From Gibbula magus (lineage: Eukaryota > Mollusca > Gastropoda > Trochida > Trochidae), in the NCBI GenBank assembly GCA_936450465.1, contig OW388291.1, positions 84,358,099 through 84,422,098 on the forward strand: DNA of 64,000 bases, read 5' to 3'. This document shows, piece by piece, positions 36,495-50,552 of this stretch. Under the pieces are notes generated by a model. The model worked only from the letters and a program-made list of their open reading frames with translations, was not told the origin of the DNA and ran no database searches. Position 1 is the stretch's first letter, and each line of letters begins with the position of its first letter. A program made the translations under genes and the position numbers.

Positions 36495-39400
36495 AGACGG
36501 GTGTTTGCTGTATAACAGTTTGAGTCGAGTGTGTCCAGTCAATCGGGTGTGAGTCCACCTCGCCGCGATGCTTGCTAAGATTCCTACCTCATATAACACA
36601 AGTGAGGGTCAATCTTCACGTCTACCTCATTCAGGCCTCGGCACAAACTTTTTATCGTCAAGGGACAAGTTTAGGTTGTTGCAAAGGTTATGCAATTGCA
36701 ACATTTCGTGGGACTCGCTTCCAACGTGTAATCAGTTACTACGAGGCTACGCCATATCCCTGTTGCTGGCCCTGTTTACGAGCAAGCACAACCGCCCCTC
36801 CATTCATCAATACCCAGGTCATGTGACTAGCTCTTCATTCATGTGAGTGTGCGTGTTACGGCATGCTACATATGGTACGAGGTAGGTCGGTAAACAACAA
36901 GTGCAGGTCGATATAATGTGATACGGGTTTTCGTCCTTAGCTACACATTGTGGTGGCTACCTTCTTACACTGTACATATAATGCATAACTGTAATATGTT
37001 TTCTCAGGGAAGTTGTCTCGTGACACGGGGAGCACTCGGGCTTCTTCACTCAGTGCTATACTCCCCCTCCCCCAACCAGGGAAACCGATACCCTCCCTTC
37101 CCCCACATTCCGACCCTTGCGCCTTCAGTAAAACCTCCCCCCCCCCCCTCCTCAAGTCATGACTAACCCGCCCCTCCCTCCCGTTTTAGTTGACTGCATG
37201 CATGGACTCTGTTTCTGTACTAGGACCACTCCCCCGCGCTGTCCCATCAGCTGGCATAACGCTCTCTCAGCCTGCTGTAATCTTGTTTTCCCTTGCCTCA
37301 CAAAGCCGCGAATCAGGGCGCGACTCCCAACACAAAAAGTTTCCCCATCCCTGATGTTTGTATTCAGCGTCCAGAGTTGAACGCGGTCACTGAAGCATTA
37401 TTATGGTTAGGCAGTCGCCTGTAACATCCAGTTGAAATGTTAATAAGTGTGGACGGATAATCGATAGGCGAACTGAGCGAGCTAATCGTGGATACCAGAT
37501 GTGCACATGCCACTAAAAACTACTGACCAGTTATTTATGACCAGCACGTAATGCACGTGTATCATGCGTGACACTGGAGCGCTGAGTCCGACCCTGACCA
37601 GTTTATTGGTTAAACAAAACAAGTCTGCCATAGTATTTCGATTCATAATGTTAAAGTTAAGTAAAGTTATTTTATGTTGTATTTTCGTTAATATTGTTGA
37701 TGACAAGTGCCCGTTGCTTTTATGTTATTGATATCGTATTCCCCAGAACAAGTGCTATACCTTTATACAATAAGTGCTTTATTCATGTTCCTATGTCATA
37801 ACCGCATCACTCATTGATCACTACGCAACATATAGTGCTATAATGCCCATGTGGACCCCTTCCCCAACCCAGGGTACTCCCCGCGTCTCGAGACACTAAG
37901 TTTTGCATTATTGTATGACTGGTGATATTACATGTGAGATAGTTATAGCCGCATAATATACGGCGTGACGAGATGATTTTGAAATTATTTACCAACCTAC
38001 AGCTCGTGGGTGACACAGCGGGGCAACCCGCGACACTGAAGGACAGATACGGGTGTATTTTCTGAAGACTTTATGTGCTCAAGATTCGAGGCTGATGCCT
38101 CGCAACGTTCCACAACCATGTTCATAATCACATATATGTCAATATCATCGATCCATTGATTAGTTAGATAATTGATTGGCTGAGTAGTATACGCATGTTG
38201 TCATGACTAAACCGGGGTTGGTGTACTCGGTGCATGGTTGGCCTGTGCCATATCAGATCTGAACCTGGACCTAGTGCCGACCCAGTCGAACAGAGCTACA
38301 AGACAGCGTCTAATCATCAACCATTTGTTGTCTTGTATGTATTTGTCATTGTTCTCAGTCTTTATGTTTTGACGCGACAAAGCGAGTACTAATTTGTCCT
38401 TAAATCGCGATAATCTTTCCTTCATCAACCATATTTTAACAATTTCGTTGACTGTTTTGTTTTATCAAAGATAACAAAATTCTTATTTATTTTCTTTCTA
38501 TATTGTTTACAATTTTATCGTCATGTTCATGAAATGTTTACGGGTATGTCCATGTTGAGTCTGAAGTGTGTCCTTCAGTACCGTAATAATACTGGACTCT
38601 TTTTATAGAAGATTTAATGCTAGATCTACCTCAACTACATTATATTCTATCAATTATGTGTGCGTTTCCAACTTACAACAATAACCATATGATATATTTG
38701 ATAAAATCGAGCTAATTACAGTATGCAACATCTGGAAACGTAAACAATTCATAATTTAAAATCTTATATGCGTTCAGTCTAAATGTATGAATTAACAGTA
38801 CAATGAAAGAAACAATTCTAATTATCTTGGTGGTGTTATCCACGCAGTGATCCTACCCTGTATCCTGTGGCATTCTATCAACACACCAGAGTTTTTACTG
38901 ATAATTAACCGCGAAATGATTTGCAGAAGTAGATGATAGAGAGACTAGTTTCTGTTAGATGTTGTCACTGCCACGCGACCTATTGTCTTGACCACCACTG
39001 TATATATTTACATACATAAACGTGTCACGTGTCAGTTCTAACTTATATGTGCGCGTGAGTTGACGGGCAACATGCCCCACACTACCTCACAGTTCTCTTG
39101 CATGCGCGGCACGTGACGGGGGCTTTCAAGTAATATTGTTTTTCACCTGCCGCGCATGCATGCATGCATGTGTCCGTCACTGTTCTCTCGCTCGCTGGCG
39201 CGTTCTTGCAGTGATTCTGCGTTCTCAGGGAATTACATCACACATGTGTTATACTGGTTCATATATAGCCTCTATCTTACTGTCGTCCTGCACCTCACTG
39301 TGAGACTGCTGGTGTGTGGTGGTGTGTGATACGCATGTACATTACCCATTTGTTTGTTTTTAAGCTGTGTGTGAGAGGAGAGACTGTACAATATAAGCTC

Positions 39401-39680
39401 ACCTGGTTTCATTGAAGGCTGCCCCGCTATGGGAGCACCCTGTCTGATCTCGGTTCGGTACAGTATCCACCTCACCCAGAGTTTTACGATAATATTTCCA
39501 TGTGATACGACTCTGGTGTGAGGGTGTCCGACCATATAGTAACAGAGCGGCACTTGGCACCCTTGAATATGACGTTTGTACATTTGGGGAGTAAGTTGTA
39601 GTATATTGTTCGTAGGGTAAAATGCATTCAGCGTGTTAGTGGGAAGTGATAATTGTAAGATTTACGGAAGTATAAGAGGG
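36495..39680. other. 3' region and intergenic DNA downstream of the bZIP gene
   Basis: The 3' UTR should begin here, but I found no AATAAA in the first 2.2 kb after the stop, so the transcript end is unknown. The stretch 37040-37200 is very C-rich, with a C12-13 run near 37138-37150. A (CATG)n patch lies near 39156-39171. No second gene is recognised. Confidence 0.5.
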
Positions 39681-42600
39681 TGTGTGGTTTATCGATTAGC
39701 GGTGTCATTCCGAGATTCTCGCGGTATCGACTTGACATTTCCTGGACGGGTTGGTGGGATGGGAAATGCTACTACTCATTCACGTTTGAAATAGAGGGAC
39801 TTGTAGAACTGTTTTGGTTGACTTTCCTTTGTTTGTTTGTTGAGGGTTGTTTCACACAGTGTTTTTATGGAAAATGTACGTTATTTTTGTTTTGCTTATA
39901 TAAGCACGTTACCTTCATTACTGTGGTTATTGAGGCCTAAACTTGTTTGGATAATTCGGATTTCGATGAAGGGATGACATAAAGATAGCAGGGTAGGCTA
40001 AGTGTAAGATTACATGTCCCATAACGACTAGGTGATATCATATGTATAGTTACCATATCACGTGACTTGAGCTCTTAAGAAAATGGGTTATCGCGTATCG
40101 ATGTAACTTTAGATGAGACGACACCGTCAACACAAGGTTGCCATGTAAACGCTTGACAGGGGTGTAACCAGACCGGGTAGAACTTTTTATATACATGTTG
40201 TAGACTTAGTTTCACCAATGTTTTACTTTGTCGGAGAAAGACGAGGTTGTCGCACTATGGTGCTTGGTAACTGCCTGAAATCCACTCTGTACCTCAGTCG
40301 TGTCCGCTGTTTTATGTATCGTAATATCTTTTGTGACATCAGAACCAAAAGAAAGTGCTGTTTGCGGTTTTGAGTATAATGATTCCACATTCGGCATGAC
40401 TATGGTTAACCCGATTTGTAGCGAGCCGTTCCTCTGTGCCGTCCAGGGCAAATCTTTCAGTTTTTAACTACATGCTCAACTTCATTTCAGGTCATTATTA
40501 CATCAATCAGTGGTAAGACAAGGACATGACCTCATGTCCAGTCGCTCATCCAATCAGAAACTAGCTAGTCAGAGCTAAAATGTATCTTATCATACGCAAT
40601 TTGCTCACAAAACACGTTACTGTGGCTTGGTCACTGGACGGCATAGAAGTACGGCGAATCAAACACACCTTTTATTATCTTATCATTGACTTAGTTTGGT
40701 TAGAGATATATCTATTTGCATCTCTTTTAATCATTTGTTTGCATGTTTGTTTCTTGTTTAAATCAAGGCACCTGGAACTATTTTCCGTGTCTGAGTGGAA
40801 TGGTACCACTGATGAGAATGCATTACGACGTGCATGGACTTTCTGTTTAGAGTAATTCAATGTTTATTTCTCTGCCGAGTCTCACTCTGCCCTGTAGTAG
40901 GCCTGGAGGAAACCAACCATCTTTGTTATTTTTGCACCTGCTGTCGTTCTGTCTAGTTTCTTATACCGTATGTATCTTTGCTGATAAGGCTCCTGTTATG
41001 CAAGCTCTACCGGACTGCAACATTGTGATCCGTTGTGCCAGGGAGGAAGCCATAGTCTCACTCAATATGCATTTTATACCCACAGAGTATATTTTTGATG
41101 AATTGGGGAAAATGTGTATTGTGTCATGATATTAAGCATATTGATGTTATTTTGTTTCTGTTTACATGCTGTTGACGAGAGCGCCTGTGTGATGTGTATT
41201 ATATGCCTGCTCAGCTAACAGCTATGTTCAGCGTTAGGAGAATCAGCCTTTTTGTTTCCATAAATTATTCAAATATTTGATCAAACATTTGATACTGGAC
41301 TTGATAATGATGATGTTAACTATGACCGGATATACGATATATACATGTTTATCCAGGTCATGTGGTTATTATTATGATTATCTACACGTGGAGATATCCG
41401 GGTGGTTGATATCAAGTGGATATCAACCACCATGAGATATCGCCCAGTCCACATCAGCATAACCCAGCTACCTCGCCATTCATTGCATTTCACCGTGCAA
41501 AGTTGGTTCTCACGTTGTGCTCACCATCATATGGCTCTTTTGACCATTGATAACACGTGAGTTTTATTCATCACGTCATCTATACCTGGATTGAATGATT
41601 GTATAATATATTTTTACCGATGTGGGCGGTGAGTCTATGGTGTTGATGTGTGATTATTATTATTATTATCATAACTGCCTTGTTCGCGATATCTACCTCC
41701 CGCATATCCATTCCCGAATGCATTCGGCACCGTCCGTCACGGGAATGCCCGAAGTGTTCCGAATGGGAACTCGAGTGCCTGTGTTGTTTCCAATATGGCT
41801 TCCTTCCTGGCGCCTGTACTGTACTTTCTGCGCAACTGTGGTCTCTCTGTCGCCCTCTCATGAGCGAAATGCTTGGCGGGACAGATCCATCATCAGGTTT
41901 CACATAGCTAACCTTTTCAAAACACTCACATATATATAGAATATTGTTATTTATGGAGAATGTTTCGCCAAGATGCGACTTTTATTAAATCTGTAACACG
42001 TTATTATTTGTTTTGTTGTTGTTGTTCTTAGAATGTTTTATATTTTCCAGTAAAACGAAAACATAAATGGACCCAGGTTGTAGATCTACCGTGTAAGATG
42101 GTACATTAACAGTTGATGATCATTTCACCAACATATTCCCCAGCGGTCATGTGACAGGTACACTCAAAACAACAGGAGGTTAAAATCCACTCCAATTTTC
42201 AAATTTCAGAAGTGCATATTATCATTCATGTCATATTGAATATTGGGTGCCCTTCACTGTTTTCTTGAGTATACAACTTATGTGTTTTGAAATTTTAATA
42301 GTCACCGAGTTGAAATTCTGTGAAACATAGTTTTCAAGACAAGTTGGCGAGTACAAGGAAACCCCATTAGTCACAAGAAGCAACATGTCCGTTACCATCT
42401 GTAACACCACATCCGGGTAATGACACTAGAAGTGACGTCATCAAGTGTCCAGAGAAAGGCGGTGTCTGAAGTGATCAAACAATTTCCGCATAATGGTCAA
42501 CTTCCGCTATCCAGCTTCAACACACTTGCTGATGAAATTGGACCATAGATCGGTAGTCAAATAATAACGTATCTGTTCTTCTTCGTACAATATATCAGTT

Positions 42601-45600
42601 TATCGTGACCAAAATGTGTTATTAGAGACGAATTGACCATGGCGATAGCGCCATTAGCCTTATTACTGTTATCAAACATTACCTGTCCTTGATGCGCTAC
42701 GTTTCGTGTACGAGTAGGCCTATATGAGAGATTCTCATCTATTTCCTCGTTCGTGTACTGTTCTTAGTGACTCATGCAATCGGTCACATTGATCTATGGG
42801 CGATGAGACCAGCTGTTGAGACCATTTCTCACCACCTCTCTAAATGTCCATATAACCATCATGTAACAGCTTCATCTAACAGCGTAACGTAAGGGAATAA
42901 CCCCACCAGGTCACGGGTTGACCTTATCCGGTCGATGTTCCAGGTGGCTGACCTAGCCTTGGTTACGCAGTTCCGAACGACCAGCTAGCTGCATCTCGTG
43001 GGAGAAGTGGGCCGTTACGCAAAATGGCGGTCGAGTCGTGCTGAGGACACGTAATGGTCGCAGCGATTCGGGAAAATGTACACGGGCCATGTAGCGTGGT
43101 TTGACCACTGGTCGGATTGGCTAACGTAAACAATGGACTAGTAAACATGCGTTATCCTCAGACAACCAGCGTAAAGCCTGGAATGTTGTTCTCAACAGGT
43201 CCGCACTGCTTGTTGGGAAATAGGTTTCGCGCTTACCAGTTGTCAGTGTTTGAGGGTTTAGCGAGATTGGAGCAGCACGCTGACCAGTCATTGATCGCGG
43301 GAGAAGCTCCTTTGGCCTTGAGTGGTCATCAGATCGATATCAACCCTGGGCGTCCAGCGAGCAAACATCGCAGGACACTTGAGTCGCTTACACGGATCAG
43401 CCTGGCGTCATCTTGACCGCGCTCTGCCGCCATATTGGATAAGAGTGCTTGATTATTGCGAGGAGAAGATAGAATCGGACTATTGTAGAAAAAGAATCTG
43501 AGTATTTGTAGAAAAGAGAATCTGAGTATATGTAAACCTATAGATTGTTCGAGCGGACTATCTGTATGAGTCGGGGACATTTATGCACTCTCGGAGACAA
43601 CTGCGCACCTTCTGAATATTACTTTATCAAGACCTTGAGGCTATTGTTTGCTTTACAGTACACATTAGAATAGAACATCAGTCACAGAAGTGAACTCGAA
43701 CAATACGTCACAGCCGTGAATAGCACTACAACACGCAACCCAGCGCACGACAATTAACCAGTAACATCAGTTGCCACGTAGCTCGACCTTGATCTCCGTA
43801 TTGACCAAGTGGACGATAACAAAACCATGTCAATAGCTTGGTTATGTGCCGTTAATAACTCCCTGCCTTTTGACGGGTTATGATGTGTTATCGCCTGTCA
43901 GCAACATGCCTTTGTCGTAATCAATGGGTTAACACCGACCCACTCACCGTAAGGTTCTCTTTGTCGGGTACATTCATGGATAGATCAGGACACAAAGCTC
44001 ACTCATGCTATACGTTTGATGTAATTGAACATTTAAAAATCAAATATTATTTTATTATTCCCTTCAACGAATAAAAGTCGACATTCAATATTTTTATAAA
44101 GATATCATATATCAAAAACACACTTAATCGTTATCTACTTGATTTATTTCGTTTGAATTCGAATGACGTTGGGTTTCAACATGGACTAACTAACTTATGA
44201 CCGCCAATATAGGTTTTAAAATGAGATATCCTTATGAGAGACTGGATACTATTCTGAAAGTCGACCTATCGACATGACGAGAGCAATAAGGAATATCTAA
44301 TAGACGGAGCGACCGGCTGCCTTTGTGGAAACTTAATCCGAGAAAAACTCCCGATTTTGTTTAATAGACTTTCCATTCGAAACATGTTAGAATTTGATTT
44401 TGCTGGCATGTATAGGATAGATGAATACTTAAGGATGTGAAATCTCATCCACAAAATGATCCAATGGTAGGAGTTCTGTTTTTGTACTTACTGTACATGC
44501 ATTGTGTGCATTCAGAATGTTTCTAACTCAGTAATTGTAGACATCTGACCACACATCATATTGCAGGTCTAAGATACAAATAGGAGAAATTGTAAAAGTT
44601 GTATGAAACAAATACATTACAATTTAATGACAATAATTTGTGCAGGTTCCCCCATACTTCTCATCCGTCCATTCGTCATCTGACTAACACAGGCGGCACT
44701 GACGGCGGTCCATGTTCCTGGGGAGATGAACGTGTATATAAAGTTCAACCACCATTGTCTATCGAAGTAAAAAGCCAATACCGGTGTCCTCAAAATTCTA
44801 AGGATGTTAGCCCACCATGCCTTTACATTGTAAGGTCAAATGAGCCTATTGTATAGAACCTTTAACATTTTCGACGTATTTAGCACTCTTGTTACATCGT
44901 CCAATCGGATAGCTTGCACCCTGGGGTGATAGCTTGTACAGTTAGTCCTATATGTAACTGCTGTTTAAATCATGCACAAACTGAGAAGCTACAAAACAAT
45001 GGTTTCTTCGTGAATACAGGGTTACACATTGTACAACGCAAATTGTTTATCTTGTTTACAAAATGATGTTCACAGTCTATGGTAGCGATAATAGTAAACC
45101 GATACAATTTGTATTATAAACAGTAGACTGCCAGCCATATAGGTTGGTTAAGTGCATGTATAAGAACTTAAAACTGCACTGAGTATAACTGTATCAATAA
45201 AAGTACAATTCTCTATAAAGCACAGATAGGTGAATGGCCCCAAGGATTGGATAGAAGTAGGGTATCAGCCTGATCACCATACCAATCTGCTCTGCTTCAT
45301 TGACTGCTGAAACTCTAAGCATGGTTCAAACAGTGAAATATGTTTATCTAACCTAATTAAATCCAGTCAAAAAAATCCTTACCTTATTTTCAATATATTG
45401 TTTTCTAGGTCTTGAGTTTGTAGTTATTGTCGATAACGGTGTGTCTAAAGAACGCGTTTTGATCTGCCATAACGTCGCGCCGTGTTGTAAAGTACTTAGC
45501 GCTCTAGATCTTCTCTAATATAGCTTTGAAATTACAAGCCCAACAAATTAGGAAAGTTACTAAAATTGCATTTATTGAAATAGAATATTTTCCAGATCAT

Positions 45601-46800
45601 ATTTGTGTCAAGCGAAGCAAAAGAACGATGTCAGTGTTTGTATATACCGTGTTAACTACACTAGTAGTTGGACAAGCTATACATCTATTATAGTCCCACA
45701 CCAGCAGCTGTTGAACTTGTTGTCTCGATAATCTGTTTGGTGAATGTTTGTCACAATATGAACAGGACTAAAGAGCTAGCATAATAGAGTACAATGTACG
45801 TCACAAATGACGCGATATCAATCTACTCAATATGCCCAGATAACACCAGCTGTGATAAAATGTACGTTAGATGTAAACAGTCATTTGCGTAAAAGAATTA
45901 ATTATTTTCATAAAAAAAACTTTTTTCTGCATACGTGCCTTTAAGTAAAAACAGGCTACCTTTGATATTGTGTGTTTTAATAGCTTTCTGTTAGCTAAGT
46001 GTGACTTTTCAAAATCCGACTGTGAAATATAAAGCAGCTTAGATGTTATACTATAAAGGGATTGTACTATTATATTGAGTCTCGTGTAGAAAACCACACA
46101 CTCAACTTTGATGAAATAAAACATCCCCAACAATGACCAATACACAGTGTTCGTTAGATTATATTCCAAATTCAACTTTATGTTTCAAATAAAGTTAGAA
46201 TTTTCAAATGTGTTCTTTTAAAAAAAAATACAACAATAATGTTTTTTTATATCTTTATGGCCCGTCAAATTCCATCATATAGTTATACAAATATACATAT
46301 TTAATCGATGTGAACAGATTGACGATATAACAATACTTGGGAGGAAGCGGAACGTCTGACTCATGATCATGTAGATATAAGATTTCTAGATAAACCAGCG
46401 TCTTAGAGAATTGACAGTTTATTCAGGATATACATGGCATGGGTTCCCTTTCTAGCCAACAACAACGCATTTTAACTTTTCATCATCATCTTTCAATCCG
46501 TTACTGAAACAAATGGTTAAACTTTGAATTCAAACATGTATTCATTTCATGGGTAATGTTTTATGAAATCGAACCATCTGAACGTCACATAATACCTTGA
46601 ATGAATCATAACAAACTTTTACAAACCGGTACAGTATCTATAATTCCAGCAACATTACACATGAAACTCACAGTTACTTTTAGACTTTGTAAATTGCATT
46701 CAGTAATTTGTCAGATATCGATTAGGTTGTAAATATTAATAACTCCTCGGTGATATCACCACTCTAAGTAATGGCGTGTTTCGGTTGAGCTTTATTTATT
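39681..46800. other. gene-poor intergenic DNA
   Basis: Reading frames up to 107 codons occur (for example 41580-41903 and 43117-43416), but none resembles a known family and several overlap on opposite strands. A perfect hairpin at 41401-41431 and an ATT microsatellite at 41652-41669 are the only clear structures. Unlinked exons of a larger gene cannot be excluded. Confidence 0.5.
41401..41431. other. perfect 13-bp hairpin
   Basis: GGTGGTTGATATC, a 5-base loop (AAGTG), then GATATCAACCACC. Both flanks also carry GAGATATC. It is short for a miRNA precursor and could be a palindromic repeat remnant. Confidence 0.7.
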
Positions 46801-46806
46801 GTTAGG

Positions 46807-46932
46807 TAGTCTTACATTCGCACTCGGAAAAAAAGTATTTATTCTGAAAATATCATCATTTTATTAAATATTGAAAAATGACAATGAGTAGGATTTTCAG
46901 AGGCTACTTTCCGATATCTAAGTCTTACACTA
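46807..46932. mobile_element. second copy of the AGTCTTAC MITE-like family
   Basis: TAGTCTTACATTCGCACTCGG at the left edge and the internal TATTTATTCTGAAAATATCA match the element at 29611-29782. Similarity covers the left 75 bp well and the right end poorly. Confidence 0.5.
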
Positions 46933-47070
46933 TATATAAAGCAGTATTATCCATTAACTTGATGACTAGTTTAACATATCTTTCACGTATAGAGGTCAAC
47001 TATCATATTGCACAAACTATTTTACTTTAAAGGTCATACATGGTCTTTTTTAAAAGAGTAATCGTTTTCG

Positions 47071-47295
47071 CATTCTCTTCCCACAGAGGTTACTCCCTTC
47101 AGATTTCCGATCCTAACCTCTGTTATAGATGGCCTGAATTTCTAGGCTCCAGCAAAATTCGCTAGCGAGGGAAACGGCAAACTCATACTTTATCCCTGAT
47201 TCTGAACCAATATTTTTTGTCGGCGGATTCAGGCCATCTAGAACAGAGGTTAGGATCAGCAATATGAAGAGAGTAACCTCTGTGGGAAGAGACGG
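47071..47295. mobile_element. foldback MITE with 66-bp TIRs and 9-bp target duplication
   Basis: Near-perfect inverted arms of 66 bp lie at 47074-47139 and 47227-47292. They begin TCTCTTCCCACAGAGGTTAC and end with ATGGCCTGAAT, and surround an 87-bp core. Direct copies of TCGTTTTCG lie at 47062-47070 and 47296-47304, immediately outside the element, and look like a 9-bp target-site duplication. Long TIRs plus a 9-bp duplication fit Mutator-like/foldback non-autonomous DNA transposons. There is no transposase in the window. A decayed relative lies at 14266-14375. Confidence 0.85.
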
Positions 47296-47304
47296 TCGTT
47301 TTCG

Positions 47305-48254
47305 TTGTTATATACCTAAATCTAGAAAAAAACTGCAACAGGTTTGTATCTTTACTGACATGTTACAGCAAAGCTCAAGTTAGTGACATTCTACATGAAA
47401 AACAGAGGCTCATTTTCACTAAAGATTTCAATATTTGTGTTAGACTAAGTTCGAGGTGTTGCAATTAGGTGACACTGTTGCCGGTAATAAGGAAAACACT
47501 GCCAATGATATTCAATAGTTTAATTTCAGTGAATGAGGTTATAACTGGATTTCAATTGTATCAATTGAAATGAATGGCTTAAAGATCTGTGCACTGAATG
47601 TATTCACAGACCAGTAATTCATTATTATCTTTTTCATTGATGTTGTCGCTTGATATCGCTTGCAATATCGTTAAATAGTCGAGTCCTCGTTACTCTTTTG
47701 AAATTGATGTTGTCTGTACGTCGAAGTTTAGATATAAATAAAAGATTAACAAATGCCAACTTGCAGTCAAAAGGTTCCAGAAGCTTTCTATGCTGGTCTG
47801 TTTCTTCGAGTGCTGCCTGAAATGAAGAGACCATGAACATGTTATAGGAGCCGATGAGACAGTCTATCTAATCTCAGACCAAGGGCTGTTTCCCCAAGGC
47901 CGGCGCGCAAGCGGAGATGAACGCACACAACACGTGTCAACACTAAGCAGAGCAACAGATGGGAGAGAGAGAGTTGATAGCGCAGGTCGGTCTGTACCAG
48001 ATGCTTTCTCCTTCCACCCTCAGATATCAACTCTTTTATCAAATAAAATCCATAGGAAGTCTATCAATTTCTACCAAGTCGAGCAAATTCCACCAAGAGA
48101 TATATCAATCTAATGTACTTAATGATGATATCCCCCCTCTCCCCATCCCAACCCAAGTTTCAATCCAGAGAATGATCGTTATTTTACCACACTAACGGAG
48201 GACGTAAGTGCATGTCACCCATATATGCTACTACTGATTCTACTGTTACTTTTA
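47305..48254. other. intergenic DNA
   Basis: No gene recognised. Overlapping frames on both strands at 47634-48195 have no family resemblance. Confidence 0.5.
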
Positions 48255-48903
48255 CATTGCTATTGCTGTTTCTACTACACCTTTGTTCTGCCACTGATAC
48301 TACATCTGGTATTGCTGTTTCTACTACACCTTTGTTCTGCCACTGATACTACATCTGGTATTGCTGTTTCTACTACACCTTTGTTCTGCCACTGATACTA
48401 CATCTGGTATTGCTGTTTCTACTACACCTTTGTCCGCCACTGATACTACATCTGGTATTGCTGTTTCTACTACACCTTTGTTCTGCCACTGATACTACAT
48501 CTGGTATTGCTGTTTCTACTACACCTTTGTTCCGCCACTGATACTACATCTGGTATTGCTGTTTCTACTACACCTTTGTTCCGCCACTGATACTACATCT
48601 GGTATTGCTGTTTCTACTACACCTTTGTTCTGCCACTGATACTACATCTGGTATTGCTGTTTCTACTACACCTTTGTTCCGCCACTGATACTACATCTGG
48701 TATTGCTGTTTCTACTACACCTTTGTTCCGCCACTGATACTACATCTGGTATTGCTGTTTCTACTACACCTTTGTTCCGCCACTGATACTACATCTGGTA
48801 TTGCTGTTTCTACTACACCTTTGTTCCGCCACTGATACTACATCTGGTATTGCTGTTTCTACTACACCTTTTGTCCGCCACTGATACTACATCTGGTATT
48901 GCT
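48255..48903. repeat. 49-bp tandem array, about 13 copies
   Basis: Units contain TATTGCTGTTTCTACTACAC and CGCCACTGATACTACATCTG. The copies are nearly identical, with a TTCTGCC/TTCCGCC/GTCCGCC polymorphism and one or two 48-bp units. The low divergence implies recent amplification. Confidence 0.95.
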
Positions 48904-50552
48904 GCAGGAAGCATCACCTCAGGAAGAACAAAGGGACGGTGTGTAGATTGTTAGTATACTGCTACCAGTGCAGGTTCCATCACCACTCCATCAGTTACTG
49001 TGGAACTGCTCATTCATTAATTAATCGGAACATTACACGCAAGCTGGAGTGCCTTGATGAAAGGAATGTAGAATAGTTTCCTCTTAAATCATTCAAACAT
49101 TTCACTCTCCCTTTCTACTTCCGTCTTGGAAACCTCCATAACTTCCAATGTTATCATTGCCGTTTCTCATGCACTGTCACACATGTTTCCATTCTGCCTG
49201 GAGGCAGGTTAGTCCTGCTCCATGACTGTGTAAAATAAGAGTCTTTAATAATAATTTTAAAAATTCCATAGACTATATTTTAGTCTACCTGGAGGTTATC
49301 GTTACCAAATCGAGAATAACGGTAACACCACAGTTATAGTAATACTTAAAGGAACTGTAGCACGTCGTTAAATTCTTACTGAAATAAATGCTGTCACGAA
49401 AAGGAACATAAGTGTCACCAATGGCTAAATGATACTCCTCAAACAATAAAAATAATGGTTTTGGTTAGGCAATGCGAGTATATTCCCCTTCGAACAGCTA
49501 AAATGGCCGCTCGAAGGTAGTCAAGTGATGTGACTGATGTAGCGAAACCTAGACAATGACAGTATAATTTTAAATATGGCACCATTATGGAATGGTCAAC
49601 CGTAATGCTGTCTCCGCTCTCAACATCGCATGGTGCCTGTAAATCTGCCTCTTACACTAATCATAAAGAGTTTATATACGTTATTATAGAGTTTGTATTC
49701 GTTGCTTCATTGTTTACCAATACGGATAACAGTTTTCTATGGGTACGGTTTATCGAGTCCTGTAATGAGATATTTTACCCTCTAAAGTAACAATATAATG
49801 TATAAACTTAAATAATCAATCGCAAATTAGAGACAAAATAATATGTAAAAAATGAGCTATAGCCTGTCTTATAGAACCTGCTTCTCGCCGTCTTTATGTC
49901 TGTGTAGTAACATTTGTATCGATCATAAGTCGATCTAGATTTCTTCTTTAGGAAGTCTATTTTTCTGAATAGAAGCTAAGAAAGAACAGAAAATAGAAAG
50001 AATAATTTATTATTAATAAATAAATTATTTGTCTAACTTGGTATATCATTCATGTTATATAAATGAACATTATTTAATGCTCATCTCTCAGATTACTGCT
50101 CCCACTGTAACGATAGCTGAACACCTGGGGGAATAGGCCTATTGAAGTAGGACATTATTCATGTGAATAAGTGCAATAATTCTTAGATCAACTGTTTGTT
50201 TATACCAATATGAGCTCACAGATATTTTAACTTTATAATTGTATAATTGTACTTGATTGGTCATTGCATTAACACACTATATGTTCTTATTATTTGTAAT
50301 TAAAAGTATTTTCCTTTTGTCCATCTTGGAAATCTAAAAAAAAAAATGTTGTTAAAGCTCATGCACCACCGTTGATGGCGAATCTGAGTAATAAATAATT
50401 TGAGAACAGCTAAATGTTGGTCAGCTCGCGTTTATAAAGTATAGTGCTTCTTTACGACTCAACTATCAAAATACAAGAATGAGATCACAAATCTAAAGAA
50501 ATTAAACAAATCTAAAATGCACGACTTGAAAAAAATCATTGTACCAGTTTAT
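48904..50552. other. AT-rich intergenic DNA
   Basis: No gene recognised. A half-element related to the MITE at 15296-15660 lies at 49345-49515. Confidence 0.55.
49345..49515. mobile_element. half-copy of the CAGTAGCACG MITE-like family
   Basis: CTTAAAGGAACTGTAGCACG matches the reverse-complemented right end of the 15296-15660 element (CTTAAAGGGGCAGTAGCACG). TGAAATAAA, TGTCAC.AAAAG and AAAATGGCCGC follow in the same order. The opposite terminus is missing. Confidence 0.45.

Noticed and set aside
43117..43416. 99-codon frame as a coding exon
   Set aside because: No recognisable motif, it overlaps a minus-strand frame of similar length, and it lacks clear splice or transcript evidence.
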